Source: Beroe forskalii (Eukaryota > Ctenophora > Nuda > Beroida > Beroidae). Taken from it: DNA of 64,000 bases. Location of the stretch: NCBI GenBank assembly GCA_011033025.1, contig WFMF01000417.1, positions 62,001 to 126,000 of the forward strand, written 5' to 3'. The stretch's first letter is position 1; each line of letters starts with the position of its first letter. The notes under the pieces are model-generated. The model was not told where the DNA came from, searched no databases, and saw nothing but the letters and a program-made list of their open reading frames with translations. This document shows positions 46,209-62,074 of this stretch, in pieces. The position numbers and the translations under genes were made by a program.

Positions 46209-46417
46209 TAAGCGTATATTAGCGCATTAATGCCCAGCCATGCTCTAAGCGTATAGTTTAGTTTTGCGCGCGCCTTACCACATGTTAGTATGTTACGTGT
46301 CCCGCCCGGTTTGTTCGCGCGCGCTTTTCGTAGAAAAGTCTTCTCTAAAGAGGCGCGCTCGCAACTCCGTAACATGGAGTAACGCGTGCCTTATTATTAG
46401 TTATTGCCCTGGTTACG

Positions 46418-46661
46418 GGTATCTCTCCCATATAAACGGCTCTGAGTGACGTCACAGATCTAAACGTCAATTTTTCTGTATTCTAAACCTAACAATAGCC
46501 CTAACCAAAACCCTAACCTTAATCCTAACCCTAAGCCTAACAAATCTTGACCCTAATCCTGACCCTAACCTTTGTCCTTAAAGCGCTAGGTGCGCTTAAT
46601 TATATTTTTCTGAGTGACGTCATTGTCATAGATAATGAAGGCTCCCGTTTATATGGGAGAC
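46418..46661. mobile_element. 244-bp non-autonomous element with 9-bp target duplication
   Basis: Exact direct repeats CTGGTTACG (46409-46417 and 46662-46670) flank it. The left end is GGTATCTCTCCCATATAAAC; the right end, inverted, is GGTCTCCCATATAAACGG. TGAGTGACGTCA occurs near each end. The core has degenerate CCCTAACC words like telomeric repeats (46490-46570). The termini match those of the 6.46-kb element at 46748, so the two belong to one family. Confidence 0.8.
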
Positions 46662-46747
46662 CTGGTTACGCGCACGGAGTGCGCGGCCCTGGTTAGGGGA
46701 ATATTAGTTATTGGTTATCGTTTCGCGACGACCCTGGGCCTGGTTAG

Positions 46748-49700
46748 GGTATGTCTCCCATGTAAACGGGGCTGAGTGACGTCATTTTTTGCCCTACTTT
46801 TTTTTCACGACACCACTTATTTATTCATGAAATTTCAAACTTATTTTGTGCGCGCACAACGTAGTTTTCCCATATTTTTTTTTAATAATTCTAATTTTTA
46901 TAGTTATTTAAGAACAAGAACGGAACCGGAACTTAGATCTTAGAACAAGATCGTAGAACTGGATTTAGATCTTAGAACAAGATCGTAGAACTGGATTTAG
47001 ATCATAGAACAAGATCATGGAACCGGAACAAGATCGTGGAACAGGATTTAGATCTTAGAACAAGATCATGGAGCCGGAACAAGATCGTGGAACAGGATCG
47101 TAGAACTGGATTTAGATCTTGGAACCGGATCATGGAACCGGAACAAGATCGTGGAACAGGATCGTAGAACTGGATTTAGATCTTGGAACAGGATCATGGA
47201 GCCGAACAAGATCGTGGAACAGGATCGTAGAACTGGATTTAGATCTTGGAACAGGATCATGGAACCGGAACAAGATCGTGGAACAGGATCGTGGAACTGG
47301 ATGTAGATCTTGGAACAGGATCTAATTGGAACCGGAACAAGATCGTGGAACAGGATTTAGATCTTGGAACAGGATCGTGGAACTGGATGTAGATCTTGGA
47401 ACAGGATCATGGAACTGGAACAAGATCTTGGAACAGGATCGTGGAACTGGATGTAGATCTTGGAACAGGATCACGGAACTGGAACAAGATCAGAAGATCG
47501 TGGAACAGGATCGTAGAACTGGATTTAGATCTTGGAACAGGATCTTGGAACCGGAACAAGATCGTGGAACAGGATTTAGATCTTGGAACAGGATCGTGGA
47601 ACTGGACGTAGATCTTGGAACAGGATCATGGAACTGGAACAAGATCTTGGAACAGGATCGTGGAACTGGAACAAGATCTTGGAACAGGATCGTGGAACTG
47701 TATGTAGATCTTGGAACAGGATCGTAGATTTAGATCTGGGAACAGGATCGTAGAACTGCATTTAGATCTTGGAACAGGATCATGGAACTGGGTTTAGATC
47801 TTGGAACAGGATCGTGGAAAAGGATCGTAGAACTGGAACAAGATCTTGGAACAGGATCGAAGAACTGGATGTAGATCTTGGAACAGGATCACGGAACCGG
47901 AAAAAGATCGTGGAACAGGGTCGTAGAACTGGATTTAGATCTTGGAACAGGATCGTGGAACTGGATTTAGAACTTGGAACAGGATCATGGAACCGGAACA
48001 AGATCGTGGAACAGGATCGTAGAACTGGATTTAGATCTTGGAACAGGATCTTGGAACTGGAACAAGATCGTGGAACAGGATTTGGAACTTGGAACAGAGA
48101 TCTTGGAACAGATCTTGGAACTGGGAACAGGATTTAGATCTTGGAACAGGATCGTGGAACTGGGACAAGATCTTGGAACAGGATCATGGAACTGGAACAA
48201 GATCTTGGAACAGAATCGTGGAACTGGAACAAGATCTTGGAACAGGATCGTGGAACTGGATGTAGATCTTGGAACAGGATCGTGGATCTGGATTTAGATT
48301 TTGGAACAGGATCGTAGAACTGCATTTAGATCTTGGAACAGGATCATGGAACTGGGTTTAGATCTTGGAACAGGATCGTGGAAAAGGATCGTAGAACTGG
48401 AACAAGATCTTGGAACAGGATCGTGGAACTGGATGTAGATCTTGGAACAGGATCATGGAACCGGAACAAGATCGTGGAACAGGGTCGTAGAACTGGATTT
48501 AGATCTTGGAACAGGATCGTGGAACTGGATTTAGATCTTGGAACAGGATCATGGAACCGGAACAAGATCGTGGAACAGGATCGTAGAACTGGATTTAGAT
48601 CTTGGAACAGGATCTTGGAACTGGAACAAGATCGTGGAACAGAATGTAGATCTTGGAACAGGATCATGGAACTGGAACAAGATCTTGGAACAGGACCGTA
48701 GAACTGGATTTAGATCTTGGAACAGGATCATGGAACCGGAACAAGATCGTGGAACAGGATCGTAGAACTGGATTTAGATCTTGGAACAGGATCATGGAGC
48801 CGGAACAAGATCGTGGAACAGGATCGTAGAACTGGATTTAGATCTAGGAACAGGATTGTAGAACATAGCTCACTAGATCGTGGAACATAGATCAATAGAT
48901 CGTAGCACACTAGAACAAGATCATGGAACCGGAACAAGATCGTGGAACAGGATCGTAGAACTGGATTTAGATCTTGGAACAGGATCGTGGAACTGGATTT
49001 AGATCTTATAGAACATAGCTCACTACATCTTAGATCGTGGAACATAGATCAATAGATCGTAGCTGGATTTAGATCTAGAAACAGCTGATAGTGGAACTGA
49101 ATTTAGATCTTAGAACATAGCCCACTAGATCGTGGAACATAGATCAATAGATCGTAGCTCACTAGAACAAGATCATGGAACCGGAACAGGATCGTATTAC
49201 TGGATTAGGATTTAGATCTTGGAACAGGATCGTGGAACTGAATTTAGAATTAGATCTTAGACCATAGCTCACTAGATCATAGATCGTGGAACCGGAGAAG
49301 GATCGTAGAACTGGATTTAGATCTTGGAACAGGATCGTGGAACTGGATTTAGATCTTAGAACATAGCTCACTAGATCATAGATCGTGGAAGTGGAACATA
49401 TATCAATAGATCGTAGCTCACTAGAACATTATTATGGAACCGGAACAGGATCTTGGAACAGGATCTCGGAACCGGGACAAGATCATGGAACAGGATCGTG
49501 GAACTGGATTGACATCTTGGAACAGGATCATGGAACTGGAACAAGATCTTGGAACAGGATCGTGACACTGGATGAAGATCTTGGAACAGGATCACAGAAC
49601 CGGAACAAGATCGTGGAACAGGATCGTAGAACTAGATTGAGATCTTGGGACAGGATTGTTTAACTGGATTTAGATTTTAGAACATAGCTCACTGGATCGT

Positions 49701-52700
49701 GGAACATAGGATCCTGGAACTGGATTTAGATCTAAGAACATAGCTCACTAGATCATAGATTGTGGAACATATATCAATAGATGATCTAATGGTATATCTA
49801 CATCCAGTTCCACGATCCTGTTCCGGTTCCATGATCTTGTTCTAGTGAGCTACGATCTATTGATCCATGTTCCACGATCTATGATCTAGTTACCTATGTT
49901 CTAAGATCTAATTCTAAATCCAGTTCCACGATCCTGTTCCAAGATCTAAATCTTTATCCAGTTCTACGAATTACGATCCTGTTCCGGTTCCATGATCTTG
50001 TTCTAGTGAGCTACGATCTATTGATCTATGTTCCACGATCTAGTGGGCTATGTTCTAAGATCCAAATCCAGTTCCACAATCCTGTCCCAAGATCTCAATC
50101 CAGTTCTAAGATCCTGTTCCACGATCTTGTTCCGGTTCCGTGATCCTGTTCCAAGATCTACATCCAGTTCCACGATCTTGTTCCAGTTCCATGATCCTAG
50201 TGTTCCATGATCTACATCCAGTTCCACGATCCTGTTCCTAGATCTAAATCCAGTTCTACGATCCAGTTCCGGTTCCATGATCTTGTTCTAGTGAGATACG
50301 ATCTATTGATCCATGTTCCACGATCTATGATCTAGTGAGCTATGTTCTAACATCTAATTCTAAATCCAGTTCCACGATCCTGTTCCAAGATCTAAATCTT
50401 TATCCAGTTCTACGATCCTGTTCCGGTTCCATGATCTTGTTGTAGTGAGCTACGATCTATTGATCTATGTTCCACGATCTAGTGGGCTATGTTCTAAGAT
50501 CTAAATCCAGTTCCACAATCCTGTCCCAAGATCTCAATATAGTTCTACGATCCTGTTCCACGATCTTGTTCCAGTTCCGTGATCCTGTTCCAAGATCTAC
50601 ATCCAGTTCCACGATCTTGTTCCAGTTCCATGATCCTGTTCCAAGATCTACATCCAGTTCCACGATCCTGTTCCACGATCTTGTTCCGGTACTGTGATCC
50701 TGTTCCAAGATCTACATCCAGTTCCATGATCCTGTTCCAAGATCTTGTTCCAGTTCCATGATCCTGTTCCAAGATCTACAATAGATCGTAGCTCACTAGA
50801 ACAAGATCATGGAACCGGAACAGGATCGTGGAACTGGATGTAGATATACCAATAGATCATCTATTGATATATGTTCCACGATCTATGATCTAGTGAGCTA
50901 TGTTCTAAGATCTAAATCCAGTTCCACGATCCTATGTTCCAAGATCCAGTGAGCTATGTTCTAAAATCTAAATCCAGTTCCACAATCCTGTCCCAAGATC
51001 TCAATCTAGTTCTACGATCCTGTTCCACGATCTTGTTCCGGTTCCGTGATCCTGTTCCAAGATCTTCATCCAGTTTCACGATCCTGTTCCAAGATCTTGT
51101 TCCAGTTCCATGATCCTGTTCCAACATATCAATCCAGTTCCACGAACCTGTTCCACGATCTTGTCCCGGTTCCGTGATCCTGTTCCAAGGTACTGTTCCG
51201 GTTCCATAATAATGTTCTAGTGAGCTAGGATCTATTGATATATGTTCCACGATCTATGATCTAGTGAGCTATGGTCTAAGATCTAAATCCAGTTCCACGA
51301 TCCTGTTCCAAGATCTAAATCCAGTTCTACGATCCTGTTCCGGTTCCACGATCTATGATCTAGTGAGCTATGTTCTAAGATCTAATTCTAAATCCAGTTC
51401 CATGATCCTGTTCCAAGATCTAAATCCTAATCCAGTAATACGATCCTGTTCCGGTTCCATAATCTTGTTCTAGTGAGCTACGATCTATTGATCTATGTTC
51501 CACGATCTAGTGGGCTATGTTCTAAGATCTAAATCCAGTTCCACTATCAGCTGTTTCTAGATCTAAATCCAGCTACGATCTATTGATCTATGTTCCACGA
51601 TCTAAGATGTAGTGAGCTATGTTCTATAAGATCTAAATCCAGTTCCACGATCCTGTTCCAAGATCTAAATCCAGGTCTACGATCCTGTTCCACGATCTTG
51701 TTCTGGTTCCATGATCTTGTTCTAGTGTGCTACGATCTATTGATCTATGTTCCACGATCTAGTGTGCTATGTTCTACGATCCTGTTCCTAGATCTAAATC
51801 CAGTTCTACGATCCTGTTCCACGATCTTGTTCCGGCTCCATGATCCTGTTCCAAGATCTAAATCCAGTTCTAGTTCTACGATCCTGTTCCAAGATCTTGT
51901 AGTTGTTCCAGTTCCATGATCCTGTTCCAAGATCTACATCCAGTTCCACGATCCTGTTCCAAGATCTAAATCCTGTTCCACGATCTTGTTCCGGTTCCAA
52001 GATCCTGTTCCAAGATCTAAATCCAGTTCTACGATCCTGTTCCACGATCTTGTTCCGGTTCCATGATCCTGTTCAAAGATCTAAATCCAGTTCCACGATC
52101 CTGTTCCAAGATCTAAATCCAGTTCTACGACCCTGTTCCACGATCTTGTTCCGGTTCGGTGATCCTGTTCCAAGATCTACATCCAGTTCCACGATCCTGT
52201 TCCAAGATCTTGTTCCAGTTCCATGATCCTGTTCCAAGATCTAAATCCAGTTCTATGATCCTTTTCCACGATCCTGTTCCAAGATCTAAATCCAGTTCTA
52301 CGATCCTGTTCCACGATCTTGTTCCGGTTCCGTGATCCTGTTCCAAGATCTACATCCAGTTCCACGATCCTGTTCCAAGATCTTGTTCCAGTTCCACGAT
52401 CCTGTTCCAAGATCTTGTTCAAGTTCCATGATCCTGTTCCAAGATCTACATCCAGTTCCACGATCCTGTTCCAAGATCTAAATCCTGTTCCACGATCTTG
52501 TTCCGGTTCCAAGATCCTGTTCCATGATCTAAATCCAGTTCTACGATCCTGTTCCACGATCTTGTTCCAGTTCCATGATCCTGTTCCAAGATCTACATCC
52601 AGTTCCGCGATCCTGTTCCGAGATCTAAATCCTGTTCCACGATCTTGTTCCGGTTCCAAGATCCTGTTCCAAGATCTAAATCCAGTTCTACGATCCTGTT

Positions 52701-53211
52701 CCACGATCTTGTTCCGGTTCCATGATCCTGTTCTAAGATCTAAATCCAGTTCTACGATCCTGTTCCACGATCTTGTTCCGGCTCCATGATCCTGTTCCAA
52801 GATCTAAATCCAGTTCTACGATCCTGTTCCACGATCTTGTTCCGGTTCCATGATCCTGTTCTAAGATCTAAATCCAGTTCTACGATCCTGCTCCACGATC
52901 TTGTTCCCGTTCCATGATCTTGTTCTAAGATCTAAATCCAGTTCTACGATCTTGTTCTAAGATCTAAATCCAGTTCTATGATCTTGTTCTAAGATCTAAA
53001 TCCAGTTCTACGATCTTGTTCTAAGATCTAAGTTCCGGTTCCGTTCTTGTTCTTAAATAACTATAAAAATTAAAATTATTTAAAAAATGGAAAACTATGT
53101 TGTGCGCGCACAAAATAAGTTTGAAATTTCATGAATAAATAAGTGGTGCCGTGAAAAAAAAGTAGGGCAAAAAATGACGTCACTCAGCCCCGTTTACATG
53201 GGAGACATACC
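46748..53211. mobile_element. 6.46-kb giant palindromic element with exact 8-bp target duplication
   Basis: Direct repeats CTGGTTAG at 46740-46747 and 53212-53219 flank it. The ends are GGTATGTCTCCCATGTAAAC and its inverse. Unique-type inverted arms run ~170 bp (46748-46920 and 53035-53211) through TGAGTGACGTCA, TGAAATTTCAAACTTATTTT and GTGCGCGCACAA. Inside these, ~3 kb arms are filled with GGAACAGGATC-type repeats in opposite orientation. No transposase or other gene is present. An 8-bp duplication would fit hAT-like or P-like transposases, but the ends do not identify the superfamily. Confidence 0.88.
46921..53034. repeat. GATCTTGGAACAGG minisatellite arms in inverted orientation
   Basis: Units of GATCTTGGAACAG, GATCGTGGAACTG and GATTTA(GATC) fill 46921 to about 49785 in one orientation and 50860-53034 in the other. 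The central part, about 49783-50862, is a separate inverted segment: its edges (ATCTACATCCAGTTCCACG at 49795 and CGTGGAACTGGATGTAGAT at about 50827) face each other and the inside is flipped again. Frames up to 207 codons on both strands (such as RSWNRIVELDVDLGTGS) are repeat artefacts. Confidence 0.92.
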
Positions 53212-53219
53212 CTGGTTAG

Positions 53220-53415
53220 AGGAAAAGCGGCGCACACCTTGTCAGGCGTTGCCTGACTAATGGGTCTGACGGCGTCAGACACTCAGACAACGCACACCTA
53301 ATCCTATGCGGGCTTAATCCTAATGTTGTCGTACGATGTATGACCCGCTGACGCCAGCGCGGCGCTGATTCTCGAGAGGGTCTGTCAAGTGTCAACGTCA
53401 GACAATCCTAACGGT
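53220..53415. other. Dispersed palindromic module, no gene
   Basis: Contains GTCAGGCGTTGCCTGAC and GGGTCTGACGGCGTCAGAC, both short palindromes. The segment 53320-53400 matches, inverted, 43490-43580. Non-coding. Confidence 0.55.
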
Positions 53416-53562
53416 GGCGTGTCGAACTCATAATCATATATGCGCGGCTTTTCAATGCGCGGCGTAATAGTGCGCGGCTCGCTGCCTGTAATTAACAGGC
53501 AGCGAGCCGCGCACGATTATGCCGCGCATGAAAAAGCCGCGCACATATGAGTTCGACACGCC
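53416..53562. repeat. 147-bp near-perfect hairpin
   Basis: GGCGTGTCGAACTCATA on the left pairs with TATGAGTTCGACACGCC on the right. The stem continues through GCGCGGCTTTTTCATGCGCG-type words to GGCTCGCTGCCTGT, AATT loop region, ACAGGCAGCGAGCC. Only a few mismatches and small bulges interrupt a stem of about 70 bp. Confidence 0.88.
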
Positions 53563-53574
53563 CCTGTTATGAAG

Positions 53575-53870
53575 GCAAGCCTTGCAGTTGCTAAACACGT
53601 ATATCCCCGTTCGGCTCGGCGCTCGCTATCCGTAGGGAAGCGCCGCGCGCTTGCTAAACACGTATATCCCTGTGTGGCTCGCTTCCCCGTAGGGAAGCGC
53701 GCGGCGCGTACACACACCTATGCGGGCTTAGGAAGCCGCGCTTGCTAAACACGTATATCCCTGTGTGGCTCGCGCGGCGCGTACACACACCTATGCGGGC
53801 TTAGGAAGCCGCGCGCGTGTACACACACCTATGCGGGCTTAGGAAAGGCAAGCCACAAGCGCTTCCGAGC
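53575..53870. repeat. GC-rich tandem repeats
   Basis: GCTTGCTAAACACGTATATC occurs three times and ACACACCTATGCGGGCTTAGG three times, interleaved with GAAGCGCGCGGCGCG and CCCGTAGGGAAGCG. The 66-codon frame here is a product of the repeat. Confidence 0.8.
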
Positions 53871-54408
53871 GCCGCTCAGTTTCCTAAGCTTGCAGTTGCA
53901 TAAGGCCATAAGAATTAAAAAATAAAGAAACAAAAGTTTAACCAAAATACAATAAAAATTAATAAAATTATCTGACAAATTGAAATAGGCAAACATCATG
54001 TCAAACTCTCATGGGTCTCATTCTCAAGCATTAGGCTTAGTAGATGGATTTCACCCATCCCTAGCGCGCAACACTCGGAAATTCGGAGGGTCGTGTTGCA
54101 GGAAAAAAAATGGCGCGCGGCGGAGGGTAGGGTAAAATCCTACTATAGGCTTAGCAACTAGCAAGTCATATTCATTCCTATTGAACACAATTATTAATAT
54201 TTACACCATCAAACGATATTGAATTAGATACAGATAAAAATATGAACACAACAAAGATGATGAACTCGAAGAACAATTCGCCAATCGAATGAGACTCTCA
54301 CTCTCAGTGAGACTTAGAGGGGTAGTCTCATTAAATTCAAAACAAGTGAAGACTAAAAAACAAGTGAAAACTAAAAAATATAAATTGAAACTCTCATTAA
54401 ACCCGCAA
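53871..54408. other. 3' flank of PCYOX1, no other gene seen
   Basis: AT-rich with CGCGCGGCGG at about 54113. On the minus strand this is where the PCYOX1 3' untranslated region and polyadenylation should be. I do not see an unambiguous AATAAA close to the stop. Confidence 0.5.
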
Positions 54409-59256
<4,848 letters not shown>

Positions 59257-59649
59257 CCTACAGTAACATGGCAGGTGGGGAAGCTAGAGTCATGGAAGCA
59301 TTTCAGTTATCAATGAAACTGACTGTGTCAAGTTACAACTTCAAAAATTGAATGCATTATAATTGCAGTAGAGCAAGTGCAGAAACCAGATCGAACATAT
59401 CAATACAAAACATTATCACAAATAAATCATGGATAGCGGATTACATAAACTGTACCGGAAAATTATGTGACACCTACAAATGAAACCAATTCATGACTAT
59501 GAAACAAACATAACTATAATCCGTTACCACGAAAACTATCATAGACAACAGAGAACCTAGAATAAATATTGTACACCTAGAACATAGATCTAATGAATCA
59601 TATGTTCTAGAGCAAAGAGATAATCCTATGAATTGTACATTCTACTATT
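59257..59649. other. Intergenic, between FDXR stop and PCYOX1 start
   Basis: About 390 bp, AT-rich, no gene. It must hold the PCYOX1 promoter and the FDXR 3' end. GAACATAGATCTAATGAATC-like words (about 59580-59670) repeat loosely. Confidence 0.6.
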
Positions 59650-61437
59650 CTAGAACAGAGATCTAATCCTATGAAGGATATCATCGAAGTCTAGCATCTT
59701 CTCCCTAGGTTTACCCCGCTCTCTCCCTTGCTCTTGCTCCATCTCATCTATCTTCTTCCAATCCTCAAACGTTACGAATTTCACTCCCCTCTCCTCCAAC
59801 ACTTCACACACATCTCCCCCTGCTCCCACTCCCACTCCCCCTGCTCCCACTCCCCCCACTCCCCCTCTCTCCTCTAGATCCTTTTCAATAGTCCGGGCAG
59901 TATTAGCACTGTCTGTGATGGTTGTAGCGAGCACTCCGTCCGAGCCCCTGCGGGCCCACCCGCTGGTGTAAAGCCCCGGGACTATCGGGCCCCCGTGGAA
60001 CTCACAAACCCGGGATTCTCGCTCCGGGATCCGGTTAGTCAGGTCGCAGAAGGGGATGCCAGGGAGCTTGATAACTCGGGATCCGATGCTGGTAACGATA
60101 CATGAACAGGGGATTTCTATGTGTTCGGAGGAAGGGGTGATGGAGGGAGACATCATGTCACCGGATATGAGGTTCTTCTGGAGAACAAGTCCTGAAACGT
60201 GACCTGAAGAGTCGGTTTGTATCTCCACCGGACTCCAACCGAACTTCAACCGCACACCGATATCATCCGGTCCCGGCTGAGAGTCGTTAGCGTGTTTTAT
60301 CAGAAGTTCCGTGAGTCGTTTCTTGTTCCGTGGTATTTGGGGAATGAGTGCTCTCACAGCCTCCACATTGTCACTTTCCACTGACAAATGTACCCTGGGT
60401 AACTTAGTGAACTCCCGAACCTCCTTAATCGTACCTTGGAACTGTAGCAAACCCCTCCTCCCGTACAAATGTACATTCCTTATCCCTCTCCTCTCCCTCA
60501 AACACTTCACCGCATGTTCTGCTATGTCAGTCCGTTCTAAGTGCTCAATGGGGGCTGCCAGGATCCTAGCACAGTCTAGAGCCACGTTACCATGTCCTAT
60601 CACTGCCACATTCTCCCCGGACAGGTCGGGGTCCAGGGAACTGCAGTCGGGGACGCCGTTAAACCACCCCACGAACTTGGAGGAGGGGTAGCAGCCCGGG
60701 GCGTCCTCCCCAGGGATTCCCAGAGAGTTATCTGAGGAGTGAAAATCAATATTTTCAAATAGTTGGACATGGCTTAGCAACAATAAAAACCTTGATTCAG
60801 TGGAGATTTGAAAATCATGAAATGTGCTGCATGAAATCGTACTTTCAGAGACCAAAATATGATTCAGAATGATGGCAATGATAATCATTATTTTGAAGCT
60901 AAAATAAAAGTTTTGGAATCCCCTAACCTGATCCAGCTCCGTATGCCAACACTACCACGTGATAACGTTGCAGTAACTCATCCACCTTCAGATCATACCC
61001 CACAGCTACGTTACCGAGGAAACGAACGTTGGGTTGAGACGCTATCTCTTCGAATGTAGATATGCAGTTCTTCACCTGAAATAAAAAGGGGATGAAGATT
61101 GAAGATACATTAGATGGTTGAAGTCTGTTCAAAACGACGCTGTTCAGTTCAAAACGGTGCTATTCTGGGAGTTCCAAAAAGAAAGGGTGTGCACTAACAG
61201 AAAACTCACTGCCTTCACCTCAGGGTGATCTGGCGCCACTCCATATCTCACAAGACCGAAGGGTGCCGCTGACTTCTCGAATATATCCACATCAAATGTC
61301 GAGGATGTGCTCTTGAGAAGCTCCTGAGTGGTGTAGAACCCAGCAGGTCCACTGCCAACCACCGCTACCTTGTAGTGGGATAAGAGACGGGAGAGGGAGG
61401 GAGGGGAGAGGCGGGCGAGCTTCCTACATCCTAGCAT
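59650..61437 (-). CDS. FDXR: NADPH:adrenodoxin (ferredoxin) oxidoreductase, mitochondrial, three exons, ~482 aa
   Basis: This enzyme passes electrons from NADPH through FAD to mitochondrial ferredoxin for Fe-S cluster synthesis and steroid or lipid hydroxylation. Exons on the minus strand are 61219..61437, 60928..61075 and 59650..60731. The start has a basic, Ser/Leu-rich presequence (MLGCRKLARLSPPSLSRLL). The FAD motif VAVVGSGPAG follows (GSGPAG at 28-33), then FGLVRYGVAPDHPE. Exon 2 gives FLGNVAVG and VVLAYGAGS. Exon 3 has VIGHGNVALDCARIL (NADP-type GxGxxA at 168-173), YGRRGLLQFQ and SGWARRGSDGV. It ends with GKPREKMLDF, as in animal homologues. Length fits (human about 491). Odd points: a Gly/Val-rich insert (GGVGGVGAGGVGVGAGG) near the C-terminus and the first donor GTGAAG, which has a better GTGAGT nine bases downstream that would break the match. 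Confidence 0.97.
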
Positions 61438-62074
61438 CTAGGGCAGAGTGGAATGTTAGTTTATACAAAACAATCAATGTTAGTTTGTATTCATCGGGAT
61501 GAAGTTCGGAGGTTTGATTAATAATTTAAAAGGCGGCTGAGAACATAAAACTTAAAATCTTGGAAGATTGATAAGAATAATTCAGTAATAAATCCGATGA
61601 TGAAACAAATAATGGAGATACAGTTGTGAAATCGATAATAATTTGAAATACACACAAATTGGTCAGCACAAAATAGCGCAAACAGCAAATAGCCTAATAT
61701 TATTTCAAATCGAACATGATGATCATCAGCAAATACGGTTAAATTATTTGAACCACAAAAAACTATACAATTACAATACATAAATTCAATGATTCGTCTT
61801 CAATAATAATCACTGGATAAGTGAAAAACAATATCAGTAATTACAGTTCATTATAGTTCGGTATATTGGCTCTACATTGCATGTGGAAGCTTGAACAAAT
61901 GCCAGATGCCTCATTTCCGATTGCAGCATCTTTTCTCATGTTTTGCGACGCATAAAATCTTTGGTGCTTTATGGTATGTTGATAAATGAGCCATCAGATA
62001 AATTCTCACAAAAATATAACAGTAAAACGTCTGGGTCTAGCCGCAGATAAAACAATATGATTGTTGGTTTTGAG
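61438..62074. other. Intergenic, no gene seen
   Basis: AT-rich spacer between FDXR and the SNX14-like stop. An 87-codon minus-strand frame (61518-61781) is hydrophobic from AT-rich codons and has no support. Confidence 0.6.

Noticed and set aside
46490..46570. CCCTAACC words as a telomere or chromosome end
   Set aside because: Units are degenerate and few, lie inside a small mobile element, and occur again at 44650 in its relative.
46921..53034. Frames reading RSWNRIVELD-type repeats, up to 207 codons
   Set aside because: The minisatellite has no stop in several frames on both strands. No start context, no non-repeat domain and no splice signals.
61201..61219. Alternative FDXR exon 1 donor GTGAGT nine bases downstream
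   Set aside because: It would insert VKA before the VKNC of exon 2, duplicating residues. The GTGAAG donor gives the conserved HPE-VKNC junction.
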